Below, piece after piece: positions 1 to 12,288 of a stretch of 64,000 nt of DNA; the first letter of the stretch is position 1, and every line of letters starts with the position of its first letter. The stretch is from Aegilops tauschii subsp. strangulata (taxonomy: Eukaryota > Streptophyta > Magnoliopsida > Poales > Poaceae). Both the position numbers and the translations under genes were made by a program. The DNA is taken from assembly GCF_002575655.3 (NCBI RefSeq), contig NC_053041.3:373533054-373597053 (forward strand), in the 5' to 3' direction. The notes below the pieces were generated by a model that made no database searches, was not told the DNA's origin, and saw only the letters and a program-made list of their open reading frames with translations.

Positions 1-777
1 ACGCGGTATACGGGTGTGCCACGGGCAAGAAGTGTGCCAACTTGGTTCGTTTGTCGAGATAACTAGGAGGCAGTTAAACTTGCCTGATTGGGGCATGCCA
101 TGGACCAAGTCCATCATGATTGTCTCCCACGACACGTATGGTATTGATAGTGGTTGAAGCAATCCTGGTTTGGCAGCTCGATTCAGCTTCACATGCTGAC
201 AGGTTTGACAGTAGCATATGTAGTTGTGGATATGGATCTTCAACTTTGGCCAAGCGAACAGACGATGGATGTGGCAATAAGGCAATGGGATCCTAGAATG
301 CCCCCCCATTGGGCTATCCTGGAACGTTGCAATGATGCGTTGTTACCGCAATGTTGACCCCCCAAGCAAATGCGATAGCGAAACCGAAGCAGGGCCTAGG
401 TGATAGTGAAGCGCCATTTTGGGTCAGGTCGGATGCCCAGTTGTTCAAGTAATTTTTGTGCCTGGGGATTCGAGTTGTAGCTGGGCAGGATATCGTCCAG
501 CCTGCAGTAGGTGATCGCAGTGAGCACTTCCTCTGGTTTAGCGCGCGATAGTACATCGGCTGTGGTATTTTCAGCCCTTCCTTTTATTTGATCGAATATT
601 GTAGATCCGGAAGTTTCGTGAACGCCTTCTACTACCACAGTGTTCATAGCCTTTGCTCTTCCAGGTGTACCAGGCTCTTTTGATCATTGTGGATGACGAA
701 CTCTACGTGATGCGGGTATGGTCGCCACTGGTCCACGGCAACGATCACTACGAGATACTACTTCTCATAGGTTGACA
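1..777 (-). pseudogene. Decayed Ty3/gypsy pol fragment (RNase H to integrase zinc domain)
   Basis: Read on the minus strand in several frames, this is the middle of a gypsy polyprotein. About 570-777 matches the RNase H core (a run like VAVDQWRPY, then the NDQKSLVHL segment). About 540-565 carries the ADVLSR end of RNase H. About 90-330 carries the integrase zinc domain, with GGHS and CHIHRLF for the histidines and CYCQTCQH for the cysteines, followed by the start of the catalytic core. Frames change repeatedly and stop codons interrupt it, so it is a dead remnant. It is cut by the left window edge and ends near 777, where LTR-like sequence begins. The motifs are seen directly; the clade cannot be fixed from this fragment. 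Confidence 0.85.
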
Positions 778-2777
778 AGTGAAAGAGCATGGTGCCCGCA
801 TGTTTCGTTTTGGTAATTGATGACAATCCCTATGGACTAATGGTTGCTTTGAGTTATAATTTAAGGTTTGTCCATAGGCATTGCTTTAATACCATATTTT
901 GGTTTCAAGGTTATAAGACAAAGATTATGTGTCGACCAAGGTGCTATTCAAGGAGTTATTCAAAGATTCGTCTTGTGAGAGTTTGAACCCATTGCAAGCA
1001 TGTCTTGAAAAATAAGTTTGTGTGAACATTCATGGTTACCTTCAAGTCATCGTGTCAATGAAGAGATTAGGAAAGATATGAGGTTGATCAAGACAAAGTG
1101 CTAAGAGTGGAAAGTTTATCAATAGACAAAGCATAGAATATGTACCAAATGGGATAGTGTGATCTCACGGTAGGGTACACATTGTCAATTATGCTTTGTG
1201 AACTAACCCATGATCTATGTGTTTGGTGTTTCTATGCAGGGTTAGGTATCTTTCCATGGGATTGCATCAAAAGGAAGATTTCGTATAACCCAAGATAGGA
1301 TGGCATCAAGTGGTGATTGTCATCAAGGTTGCGGTGTGCTAGTTCAAGAGGAGCATCACGAAGATATCACATGCTTGAACTTTGCCGACCATTTTGTGAT
1401 AATGGTCTTGTGAAGATGTGCCTAAGAGTGGCTCTCCCATAGTGGAGTATGGGGAGAAAATTGTGAGTCTTCACCAAGCCTGCGCTAACAAAAAAGGTGT
1501 TCCAACTTGAGGCGGTTAAGATTGTCATCATCTAGCTCAAGTGGATTATGCACAAGGCAAAGGTCTGACCTTGATAGATTTTCTATTTTACCGGTCTCAT
1601 GCTATTAGTTGGGAGACCGGGTTATAACATTAATTGTCGTACTATCAAGGGGGGCTCTTGAGTGATTAGCTTGATCATATCATTCGTAGAGAACTCAAAC
1701 CATTGCATACTTGGCATCATCATATTTCTTGGTTCTTGTTTGGTTTTTCTCTATCTGAGTTTTAGAGCTTGTGGTTATCATCATGAGAAAGCTCAAGTTC
1801 AATGAAAACGGATTTCATATGCATCTTCTATTTTGTTTTCGATGTTGGAGTTTTTGCCGGTTCTTCTCTTATGGAGGTAGTACTGCTTGTTGGCATACTC
1901 TTTCTTGTTTTGAAGATTCTCAATCATGTTTTGACAGCTCTTGTCGTTAGCTTTCTACCAAGCTTGAGTTCGTCAAAATCGGAGTTCGTTTGCAGAAGTT
2001 ATGGTTGTTCTGGCTCTGCTGCTATCTAATTAGAGGTAGTACCGTTCCCTTAAGAGGTAGTACTGCTTGTGCATAATTAGAGGTAGTACCGCTTATTCTT
2101 AGGAGGTAGTACCGCTTGTGTGGCACATCAGCTGTTGTGCCACGCGTACTACCGTGGGGGTCTCTGTTTCCCATCGATAATTAGCGGTAGTACCACTTAC
2201 ACCTTAAGAAGTATTACCGCTTATACTTAAAGGAGCACCACTTGTGCGGTACTTCTGCTATTGTGCTGCGCGTGCTACTGTGCTTGTGCGGTACCAATAT
2301 GTGGAGGTAGTGCCGCTCCCTTATGTGGTAGTACCGGTTGAGTATTTCTAGAACATAACGGTTAGCTTCGTGGGGTCCGATAAAAAGGGGGTCTTCTTCC
2401 ACAAAGCAACAAAGTTTTTGGAGCACAGTTTTCTCCTCCATTGTTGGCCTCTAAAAGCTTTACCTTCTCCCCATTCCTCCCATGAATCTTGCATCTTTTT
2501 AAGTGAAAAGAGAGAGGAGATTTAGATCTACACTCTCCACCAATCCATCTATCCTCTTAGTGAGGGGAACCTTGTGGATCTAGATCTTGGAGTACTTTTG
2601 TGTTCTCCTTGTTCTTCCTCATATTCCTCCATAGCTTTCATTGCTTTGGTGGGATTTGAGGGTGAGGGACTTGATCACTTCGTGTGTTCTTGCCATTCTT
2701 TTAGTTGCATCGGTTTCAGTTATCCATGGTGATATGTGGGAGTGAAAGTTGAGAGGCTTATTACTCTTGGGTGTTTG
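778..2777 (+). mobile_element. Old LTR remnant with GGTAGTACCGC repeats
   Basis: The opening (a phrase like TTTTGGTAATTGATGACAA near 812), the GGTAGTACCGC units at 2030-2330, the TA-rich stretch before GGGGGTCTTCTTCC near 2385-2400, and the phrase TTACTCTTGGGTGTTTG at 2761-2777 all have counterparts, in the same order, in the well-defined solo LTR at 34130-35713. It is therefore a diverged member of the same LTR group on the plus strand. It is interrupted at 2778 by an Angela-type LTR; the left boundary is approximate. No credible gene is seen in it. Confidence 0.65.
2030..2335. repeat. Degenerate GGTAGTACCGC motif cluster
   Basis: About ten diverged copies of GGTAGTACC(G/A)CT spaced 20-50 bases apart inside the old LTR. 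It is an eroded version of the crisp array at 34447-34930. Confidence 0.7.
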
Positions 2778-3685
2778 TGTTGGAAATATGCCCTAGAGGC
2801 AATAATATTTGTATTACTATATTTCCGTATTCATAATTATTGAGTTTATATTCTATGCTATAACTGCTATGATCCTGAAATATGCGATTCACTTGAAAAC
2901 TTATATGCACATGTGGAATGATAAACGGTTAAATAAAAGGTTCCTAGTCTTGCCTCTGGGACTAGCTCAAGTGTTGTTGGTGATCACGTTTTTCAGATCT
3001 TAGGATATCGTTAAGTGTAACGATAGTCCTAAAACAACATTGAGATTATGATGTTACAAGAACGATCATATTGAATCGACCCAATGTTGTCTGTTATGTA
3101 TTGAGTCAATACCGTCTGTAATCAATTGTAATAACATGGAGTGTTAATGTTTTTTTCTCCTTAGACCATGAGAGTATCGTGGTCACTTCTTACTGTGCGG
3201 TGGGATTTGGGGTTGCTCAAACGTCACCTGTAACACGGTGATCATAACGACAACTTACAGGTTCATCAGAAACTTTGACAAGTGGCTGGATAACTTGAGA
3301 GTGGGATTTGCTCCTCTGACGATGGAGAGATATTCTTAGGGCTCTCTTGGTGTGACGACATCAATCATCTTCTAGCCAGACACAGGTGGCTACATCACGG
3401 GGATGCTGGAACACAATGATAAGAAAGAAGAACAAAACCGGTAACGAGGATTTCTGTATAGTGAGCATAGTGATGACTCAGCAGGATACCGATGCATCCC
3501 GGGTTTTCTGAAGTATCGAGAAGCAAAGGGAACATTACATGATAACCAAAGGTTCACTCGAATATCATTCATGTGCTCATAGGGATCGATATGGACGTCC
3601 ACAGTTCTACTGTTAGTCACTGAACAAATGCTTTCGTTTATGTTTGCGAGTTACGGAACCTACGGGGTCACAAGCTTAAGGCAAT
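2778..3685 (+). mobile_element. Angela/WIS/BARE-type copia LTR, 5' part
   Basis: The LTR begins TGTTGGAAATATGCCCTAG, the characteristic start of the Angela/BARE copia group in Triticeae, and continues with recognisable LTR text (TCATCAGAAACTTTGACAAG, GATCGATATGGACGTCCAC). About 908 bases are present; LTRs of this group are usually about 1.7-1.8 kb. The right side is cut by the CACTA end at 3686. It landed in the older LTR after GGGTGTTTG. Confidence 0.8.
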
Positions 3686-4193
3686 CACTGGTGCACTAAC
3701 CTGCTATACAAATGGTTTTTACCCCCTTTCCATGATCGAGTTTTAAACCACCGCCTTGCCTATGTGTGTGCGATAGGGGGGTCCTTCCCACATGACCCAG
3801 AAACCGTCGGTGATAGAGAGTAGGAATGCATATGTTTTGAAGAACTAAGCTTATGCGATGCCCACATCTATCCCAAACGCGACTCATCACACAACTGTTT
3901 TTGATATATCGAATATCCCAAATGCTCCATCCTGGCTACTCGTGTGTACTGGCATTACCATTGCACACACTATTCTGTGGTGCAATGTTTATGATGCGCC
4001 CCCATGACAAATAGTTCATGATTGTAAAGTGTGTATGATAAGGATACTATCACACACATTCACTTCTCCTGAACCGTATGCAATATATAATGAAGAAGAT
4101 AAGTTAATCATCATACGAGTGTCGGATAGGTTTACGAAACGCCAGATTGTCGTACCAGTGTCAGATGGGATAACTATTCCACACGCTATTTTG

Positions 4194-7145
4194 GTGGGTG
4201 TATGATACCGGCGAAAGGTGCGCGGTATTAGAGAGGCTAGCAATGGTGGAAGGGTGAGAGTGCGTATAATCCATGGACTCAACATTAGTCATAAAGAACT
4301 CACATACTTATTGCAAAAATCTATTAGTTATCGAAACAAAGTACTACGCGCATGTTCCTAGGGGGATAGATTGGTAGGAAAAGACCATCGCTCGTCCCCG
4401 ACCGCCACTCATAAGGAAGACAATCAATAAATAAATCATGCTCCGACTTCATCACATAACGGTTCACCATACGTGCATGCTACGGGAATCACAAACTTTA
4501 ACACAAGTATCTCTCAAATTCACAACTACTCAACTAGCATGACTCTAATATCACCATCTTCATATCTCAAAACAATCATAAAGAATCAAACTTCTCATAG
4601 TATTCAATGCACTTTATATGAAAGTTTTTATTATACCCATCTTGGATGCCCATCATATTGGGACTAAATTCATAACCAAAGCAAATTACCATGCTGTTCT
4701 AAAGACTCTCAAAATAATATAAGTGAAGCACGAGAGTTCATCTATTTCATCAAAATAAAACCACCATTGTGCTCTAAGAGATATAAGTGAAGCACTAGAG
4801 CAAACAACAAACTACTCTGAAAGATATAAGTGAAGATCGATGAGTAGTCGAATAATTATGCAACTATGTGAAGACTATCCCATTTAATAATTTTAGATCT
4901 TGATACTTTATTCAAACTGCAAGCAAAACAAAAGAAAATAAAATGACGCTCCAAGCAAAACACATATCATGTGGTGAATAAAAATATAGCTCCAAGTAAA
5001 GTTACAGATGAACGAAGACGAAAGAGGGGATGCCATCCGGGGCATCCCCAAGCTTAGACGCTTGGTTATCCTTGAATATTACCTTGGGGTGCCTTGGGCA
5101 TCCCCAAGCTTAGGCTCTTGCCACTCCTTATTCCATAGTCCATCGAATCTTTACCCAAAACTTGAAAACTTCACAACACAAAACTTAACAGAAAACTCGT
5201 AAGCTCCGTTAGCGAAAGAAAACAAAACACCACTTCAAGATACTGTAATGAACTCATTCTTTATTTATATTGGTGTTAAAGCTATTGTATTCAAACTTCT
5301 CTATGGTTTATAAACTATTTTACTAGCCATAGATTCATCAAAATAAGCAAGCAACACAATGAAAACAGAATCTGTCAAAAACAGAACAGTCTGTAGTAAT
5401 CTGTTTCAAACGTATACTTCTGGAACTCCAAAAATTCTAAAATAAATTGGTGGACCTGAGGAATTTGTATAGTAATCATCTGAAAAAATAATAAGCTAAA
5501 TAGCACTCTCCAGTAAAAAGTTGAAGCAAATCTCGTGAGCACTAAAGTTTCTGTTTTTACAGCATGATCATAAAGACTTCACCCAAGTCTTCCTAGGTTC
5601 TACTTGGCACAAACACTAATTAAAACATAAAACCACATCTAAACAGAATCTAGATGGATTACTTATTACTAAACAGAACCAAAAAACAAGGAACTAAAAT
5701 AAAATTGGGTTGCCTCCCAAGAAGCGCTAACGTTTAATGCCCCTAGCTAGGCATGATGATTTCAACGATGCTCACATAAAAGATAAGAATTGAAACATAA
5801 AGAGAGCATCTTGAAGAATATGACTAGCACATTTAGGTCTAACCCACTTCCTATGCATAGGGATTTTGTGAGCAAACAACTTATGGGAACAATAATCAAC
5901 TAGCATAGGAAGGCAAAATAAACATAACTTCAAAACTTTAAGCACATAGAGAGGAAACTTGATATTATTGCTAGTCCTACAAGCATATGTTCCTCCCTCA
6001 TAATAATTTTCAGTAACATCATGAATGAATTAAACAATATAACCAGAACCGAAAGCATTCTTTCATGATCTACAAGCATAGAATTTTTATTACTCTCCAC
6101 ACAAGCAAAATTCTTCTCATTCGGAATAGTGGGAGTATCATAAGAGACTTGAATACTATAAATTGTTTCCACATTAAAAGAGTAATGTTCAGAAAAATGG
6201 GAATCATAATCATGACAAGTTTTATAAATATAATCATCACTACTTTTTATAGCATAAGTTCTATCAAAATAATCATCATAAGTAGCAACTTTGTTCTCAT
6301 CATAATCGATTGAAACCTCTTCCGAAATAGTGGATTCATCACTAAATAAAGTCATGACCTCTCCAAATATCGAAACTTGCATATCGAAAGTAGGAGGCAT
6401 GCTATCATCATTATAAATTTGCATATCGAAACTTGAGAGGCTAAAAAATATCATCTTCATTAGACATAGCATCCCCAAACTTGGGACAAACATTAATTGC
6501 AGCAAATATATTCTCAAAAACATCATCTCTTCAAACATAGCATCCCCAAGCTTGGGCCTTTTCATATCATAAGCATAATCACTCTCATCATTAATAGTAT
6601 GGATAGCACCAATAGTATAGCAATTGTCATATTCCAAGCAAGTGCCAAAAAGATTTTCAAGGTCATAAGAAGTATCATTATCTTCCCAATCATAATCATC
6701 ACAACAAGCAATAGGCATAACAAGATCATCATCAAGTGCATCATCTTCCACAATTATTTTTGATTCATTTTCATGAGGCACAACAATAATAGGAGCAACA
6801 TTATTTGGGAGAGATATCTTTTTACCTCTCTTCCTTTTTCTTTTCTTCTTCTTCACCTCATGTGTGGGTTCAATCCTCTTTTTGGAGCTCCTTATTAATG
6901 AGATTGGTTGAATAGAAGGCTCCTCCTCGTTACCTGATTCATCATAAGAAATAATAGGAGGATATTGGGAAGTCTCTTCCCTTTCATTAGCATTCTCTTC
7001 ATCTTCTATTTGTTTTCTTTTCTTTATGTAATTGGCAATATAAGGATTTTCAATGCAATTCACCGCACAATACATATAAATCTTCTCTAGATCAAAATCA
7101 AGAAATCTATCAAGATTAAACTTTGGAATACCCTCAGTTATACAA
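4194..7145 (-). mobile_element. Gypsy internal-region fragment without LTRs
   Basis: On the minus strand this matches the downstream internal part of the gypsy element at 38502-46754: the GGGAGGCAACCCAATTTTAT phrase (near 5705 here, 42412 there), the GCTTGGGGATGCC purine-rich phrases, and the segment around 4200-4400 equivalent to about 43680-43930. No LTR flanks either side. The junctions are placed by comparison with copy B: A's text CACGCTATTTTGG stops near 4193 and resumes near 7146. It is a truncated insertion or a remnant after deletion. Confidence 0.75.
5930..7145 (-). CDS. Charged retroelement-encoded protein, fragment open at its 5' side
   Basis: An open frame of about 405 codons reads on the minus strand from the junction near 7145. 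The frame's apparent ATG at 7171 lies in CACTA flank, so the true start is missing and the first element-derived residues are about ITEGIPKFN. The protein is very acidic overall, with many Asp/Glu/Tyr and CDDYDW-type runs. It has a lysine/arginine-rich block (KKKKRKRKRGKK, about residues 105-118), possibly nuclear-localising, and an acidic N-terminal part with ENANEREETSQ. There is no RT, protease or integrase motif. The gypsy relative at 38502 lacks this frame at the equivalent place. Function is unknown; it could be the spacer or accessory region of a non-autonomous gypsy family. Confidence 0.5.
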
Positions 7146-7540
7146 TGCCTACGACACCACAAATAGTTCATGATTGTAAAGCGTATACAATAAGGTGACT
7201 ATCACAAACATTTAGTTTGGTCGCACCATTTGTGATATTGTCTCACATCACACACGCTTTGCAAACGACAACTCTGTGCATGGTCGCACACATTTTCTCT
7301 CCTTGAACCATGCCGGATTATGATGTATATCACACATGTTGTGCTTTACAGACCGTGTACACCGTAATGACCCGCAGAGCCTAAATTCTCCCTAATTTAA
7401 CTGCCATAATTTAAAATTGTACAAAATTTGAATTTGAAAGTAGGCAATAACTTTATTCATATCCATCAGGTTCAATAACCAATGCACCATTCGATTCATA
7501 GGCACATATGTTCACGAATTATATAAGAACCAAATAAAGA

Positions 7541-8083
7541 ATGATGAACCAGGGTTGTATACTTATATTAAAGATGATAAATAAAGAGGCGGAAGACATT
7601 CTGGTTGCTAAACAAGGTGAAGCGGCCCATATTGTGCCCTCCTCCATGTTGAATGCACGCATGACTCTAGTCCAACCCCTTGTGATGGTCGACTGCCCAT
7701 CCTTCACTGTCTTCATGAGGACTTCTAGTTAGTCACTGTAGTCTAGTAGAAGTACTTTAACCTTTGCATGTCCACCAATCATGTAGTTTGAGAGGTAATC
7801 TTGAGTAAACTCCTTTGGGAACCACTGCAAAGGAAGAAGATTTAGACATTGTTCTCTAACACTCAATATGGGAGTAAAAAGAAGGCTACAGAGTTCTTAC
7901 TTACCATCCTACAGTTCACTGTTGTCTTGGATAAAGTGTAAACAAATAGTTTAGTTGCCATCTTTTGACCCATTTTACTAACAATCTTTATCAATTTCCT
8001 CACTTGATGCTGGTTCATGAATATCTCATTGCCCCATACGCAAAAAGGGTCGAAGCGCAGATCTTTACCAATGACATATGTAC
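7541..8083 (-). pseudogene. B3-domain-like captured gene fragment in CACTA copy A
   Basis: Two exons read on the minus strand. Exon 1 is 8083-7905, between a TCTAG acceptor and a GTAAGTAAG donor. After an 80-base intron, exon 2 begins at 7824 after a GCAG acceptor. Exon 2 encodes FPKEFTQDYLSNYMIGGHA, then VLMKTVKDGQSTITRGW and MRAFNMEEGTIW, the layout of a plant B3 DNA-binding domain (the GW and EG positions near the end). Exon 1 encodes a YVIGKDLRFDPF stretch with a basic helix-like tail. An in-frame TAG sits in exon 2 (after DYSD) and the end drifts out of the B3 pattern, so it is broken. The same two exons occur in copy B, and a related B3 exon in element C. B3 assignment is by motif pattern, not by search. 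Confidence 0.65.
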
Positions 8084-8144
8084 CTAGAAGCACCAGGTTA
8101 ATATTAGAAGCTAAACTGCAATTGCACAATGATGTAGTACAACA

Positions 8145-8234
8145 GTTCTCCGTCCCATTATATAAGATCTTATTACATCCAATATACTCACATATTGGAT
8201 GAATTAACATCTTATATTATGGGAGTGGAGGGAG
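8145..8234. mobile_element. Stowaway-type MITE (copy A)
   Basis: About 90 bases between CTCCGTCCCATTATATAAGA and its inverted partner TCTTATATTATGGGAGTGG plus AGGGAG, the Stowaway CTCCCTCCGTCCC terminal repeat. It ends against TA. The same MITE sits at the same point in copy B (48112-48201), so it inserted before A and B separated. Confidence 0.8.
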
Positions 8235-10226
8235 TATATTGTAACACCCTGAGGATCATGCTACAGTAACCCTCTGTGATTAAGCTAATCCTGTTGCTAA
8301 ACAGGGCTTGATCACATTTGGAACACATTTCTTTCAAACTCCTAATTCAAACTTCAATTAAATTTAAAGTGGAAAATAAAAGTTTTCAAAAATTTAAACA
8401 AAAATGTTCGGGCACTGCCAGAAATTGCACTGATAATTGTTGTGGAGAAAACACATTTTTATAAAATACCTAAATACTTTTAAGTGAAATAAAACAGAAA
8501 AGGAAATAAACAAATAAAAAGAAAACAGAAACAGAACAGGCAAAGGAAAAAAAAAGGAGAAGGCCCTTTCCCCCCCCCCCCCCCCGCTGGACCCCTGGCC
8601 CGACTAGGCCGACCCCCGGCCCAGCCGGCCTAGCCCATCTCCCACTCCCGCTCGCCCCCTTCCCTGTTCCCCCGACCGGGGTCGGAACAGGGGCCGTCCC
8701 CGCCGCACCCCCTCGCCGGCGACGAGGAGGATAAGGGCGCCAGCTCCCCCCGCCTCCTCGGGCCTCTCTCCCACTCACCCCCTGCTCTCCCTCTCGGCCG
8801 CTGCGCCTCCCCCCGTCAGATCCACCTCCCTCTCCCCTTCGTTCCCCACGCCCGACGCGCTCGCCGCCGTTCCCGTCGTTCTCACGGCCACCGTGCCCCA
8901 ATCGCCACCTCGCCGTGTCATACGCCGTCGCCGCCCTCGACTACACCACCTCCGCCTCTCCGTTGAAGCTCGGAGCCACTGCAACGGCCTCCCCGAGCTC
9001 GTCTTCAACTTCGGACGCCGGCGACCCCCTTCTTCCCCGGCGACGACCTGCTGCTCCTAAGCTCTCACCGGCCTCCGTGTGTCGCGCGGTGAGCCTCTTC
9101 CCCCCTCCTCCCATGTCCTTTCTCTCTCGCGCGCCCCCTAGCTTCTTCCCCGCGCGCGCCCGAACGCCGCGCCGCGGAGCTCGCCGCCGGCGGGTCTCCG
9201 GTGACCTTTTGGTCACGGGCTCAAGCCCGCAGCACTCCCCACCGCACGTAGAAGCTTCCCAGCCCCTCCGCTTGCTCGACCGCCCGCCGTAGCCACGTTT
9301 CCGTCGGGCACCCGTGCGCGTCGCCGCCTCCGCCGCTCGCCGGCGCCGATTCTGGCCAAGTCCGGCGAAGCCCCGGCCACCCCTGGATGCGGCGCTGCGA
9401 GCCCTTTCGAATGGGCCTAGCCCCGCTCCTCCCCGAGCCCCGTAGCGCGATTCCGGCCAACTCCGGCGAGGGGCCGCCGCTGCTTTGGTCGCCGGAGTTG
9501 CTCCGGCGCCGGCCGCCGACGTGGCCGGCCTGGGGCCACCCCAGTGCCTCTGCCAGTGGGCCCCGTGGGCCCCGTTGACTGGGTCAACCCAGTCAACGTG
9601 CTGACTGGGCAGGCCCAGCCACTGACATGCGGGCCCCGCCGCAAAAATAAAAAAAGAAAAAGAAAAGGAAAATGTTTTATAAATAAAAATAATTAATTAA
9701 TCTAATCACTCACTGACAGGTGGGCCCAGTAGTTAATTAACTAAAAATTAATTAGTTTAATCTTCTGTTAACCCACTGTCTATGACAGGTGGGTCCCCCG
9801 TGTCAGTTTTGACCAGTCAACCGGACTGTTGACCGCTGACGTCACTCATACGTCATGCTGACGTCATATCCCTTTTTCTGTTAATTAAATAATTCCAGAA
9901 ATTCAAATATTCTTTAAAAATTCATATCTTTTAAACCGTAACTCGGATGAAAATGTTTTCTATATGAAAGTTGCTCAGAACGACGAGACGAATCCGAATA
10001 CGCAGACCGTTCGTCCACCACACCTCCCTAACATACCGAACTAGCAACTTTCCCCCTCCGGTCCGTCTGTCCGAAAACGCGAAACATCGGGAATACCTCC
10101 CGGATGTTCCCCCCCTTCGCCGGTACCACCTACTATCGCGTTAGGACACACCTATCACCGTTCATTGTCATGTCACGCATCGCATGCTTATGTTTGCATT
10201 GTATTTACTGTTTCTTCCCCCTCTTC

Positions 10227-11655
10227 TCTCCGGTAGACTACGAGACCGACACTGCTGCTGCCCAGTTCGACTACGGAGTTGACGACCCCTCCTACTTGCC
10301 AGAGCAACCAGGCAAGCCCCCCCTTGATCACCAGATATCGCCTATTCTTCTCTATATTGCTTGCATTAAAGTAGTGTAGCATGTTACCGTTTTCCGATAT
10401 CCTATCCTGATGCATAGCCTATCCTTGCTACTACTGTTGTTACCTTTACCTGCAATCCTACATGCTTAGTATAGGATGCTAGATTTCCATCAGTGGCCCT
10501 ACATTCTTGTCCGTCTGCTGTGCTATACTATCGGGCCGTGATCACCGGGCGGTGATCACGGGTATATACTTATATACTACATACATGACACATGTGATGA
10601 CTAAAGTCGGGTCGGCTCGTAGGAGTACCCGCAAGTGGATCTTTGTGGTGGAGCGACAGGGCAGGTTGAGACCGCCTAGGTGAGAGGTGGGCCTGGCCCT
10701 GGTCGGCGTTCGCGGATACTTAACACGCTTAACGAGATCTTGGTATTTGATCTGAGTCTGGCCATTTGGTCTATACGCACTAACCATCTACGCGGGAGTA
10801 GTTATGGGTATCCCGGCGTCGTGGTATCAGCCAAAGCCTTCTTGACGTCAGCGACTGAGTGGCGCACGCCGGATTGGACTGGAACGCCACTAGGCTAGGT
10901 CTGCTTCCGGCCGCGTACGCAACATGCAGGTGTGCATAGGGCGATGGGCCCAGACCCCTGCGCGCATAGGGTTAGACCGGCGTGCTGACCGCTCTGTTGT
11001 GCTTAGGTGGGGCTGCGACGCGTTGATCTTACGAGGCCGGGCATGACCCAGGAAAGTGTGTCCGGCCAAATGGGATCGAGCGTGTTGGGTTATGTGGTGC
11101 ACCCCTGCAGGGAAGTTTATCTATTCGAATAGCTGTGTCCCTCGGTAAAAGGACGACACGGAGTTGTACCTTGACCTTATGACAACTAGAACCGGATACT
11201 GAATAAAATACAACCTTCCAAGTGCCAGATACAACCCGGTGATCGCTCTCTTACAGGGCGACGAGGAGGGGATCGCCGGGTAGGATTATGCTATGCGATG
11301 CTACTTGGAGGACTTCAATCTACTCTCATCTACATGCTGCAAGATGGAGATGGCCAGAAGCGTAGTCTTCGACAGGACTAGCTATCCCCCTTTTATTCTG
11401 GCATTCTGCAGTTCAGTCCACTGATATGCCCCTTTACACATATACCCATGCATATGTAGTATAGCTCCTTGCTTGCGAGTACTTTGGATGAGTACTCACG
11501 GTTGCTTCTCTCCCTCTTTTCCCCCTTTCCTTTCTATCTGGTTGTCGCAACCAGATGTTGGAGCCCAGGAGCCAGACGCCACCATCGACGACGACACTTA
11601 CGACACTGGAGGTGCCTACTACTACGTGCAGCCCGCTGACGACGATCAGGAGTAG
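10227..11655 (+). other. Two short acidic coding-like segments inside the 5' LTR
   Basis: Segment one (about 10236-10330) follows a CTCTCCGGTAG acceptor-like site and reads an acidic, Tyr/Asp-rich run (DYETDTAAAQFDYG, then DPSYLPEQPGKPP). Segment two (about 11549-11655) follows TGTCGCAACCAG and reads GAQEPDATIDDDTYDTG, then AYYYVQPADDDQE and a TAG stop. The 3' LTR repeats both (about 19785-19880 and 21098-21204). The first is also kept in the diverged solo LTR at 27504-31314. Whether they are exons of a spliced leader peptide or chance is unknown. Confidence 0.35.
10536..10561. promoter_or_regulatory. Perfect 11-bp hairpin in the LTR
   Basis: Arms CCGTGATCACC and GGTGATCACGG around a 4-base loop. 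The same hairpin is at 20085-20110 in the 3' LTR. In the diverged solo LTR (28945-28972) 10-base arms persist around a different 8-base loop, which suggests the stem is maintained. Confidence 0.6.
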
Positions 11656-11956
11656 TTAGGAGGATCCCAGGCAGGAGGCCTGCGCCTCGTTCGATCTGTA
11701 TCCCAGTTTGTGCTAGCCTTCTTAAGGCAAACTTGTTTAACTTATGTCTGTACTCAGATATTGTTGCTTCCGCTGACTCGTCTGTGATCGAGCACTTGTA
11801 TTCCAGCCCTCGAGGCCCCTGGCTTGTATTATGATGCTTGTATGACTTATTTATGTTTTAGAGTTGTGTTGTGATATCTTCCCGTGAGTCCCTGGTCTTG
11901 ATCGTACACATTTGCGTGCATGATTAGTGCACGGTCAAATCGGGGGCGTCACAAGT

Positions 11957-11968
11957 TGGTATCAGAGC
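11957..11968 (+). other. Primer-binding site (initiator Met tRNA type)
   Basis: TGGTATCAGAGC lies 3 bases after the 5' LTR and is complementary to the 3' end of initiator methionine tRNA, the usual primer for this clade. The strand-transfer logic fits the LTR end at 11953. Confidence 0.9.
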
Positions 11969-12288
11969 CGACTGCCTGTAGGAATCCCCCTTTCCACACT
12001 CCTTGGCCGAAGTCGAGTCTAGACATTGCAAAACTTTTACTAACATGGCTGTGTGTCTTACGGGCCCATGTCGCCATTGGGTGGTACTAGGATCTTTTAC
12101 TCCTCGACCTTTACTCTGGGACTCTGAACTCTCTTCTACTCGGGTTAAACGAATTTACTAACTTTAACACTAGGATCCCGTGACCGCATTCACCCCAAAG
12201 TTGGATAAGCCATAGTTGTTTCCTAGAATAGTATATTGACCAATTCACACACTGTCATTTGACTCCTTTGAAACATCTTTGCTTTCAG

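Larger units (their letters stand above)
8240..11953 (+). repeat. 5' LTR of the chromovirus
   Basis: 3,714 bases from TGTAACACCCTGAGG to GGGGGCGTCACA. It contains an A/T-rich opening, a C homopolymer at about 8571-8587 (about half that length in the 3' LTR), a very GC-rich block (8590-9640), an AT-rich block with TTAATTAAT runs, a perfect hairpin at 10536-10561 and two short acidic coding-like segments (10227-10330, 11548-11655). Several open frames on both strands in 8470-9640 are by-products of GC-rich sequence. Confidence 0.95.

Noticed and set aside
8470..9644. Several overlapping open frames of 60-140 codons on both strands
   Set aside because: They lie in the GC-rich part of the chromovirus LTR, are repeated in the 3' LTR, and have Arg/Gly/Pro composition typical of GC-rich non-coding DNA.
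11956..11968. Possible tRNA gene piece
   Set aside because: Only the 12-base complement to initiator Met tRNA is present, as expected for a primer-binding site.
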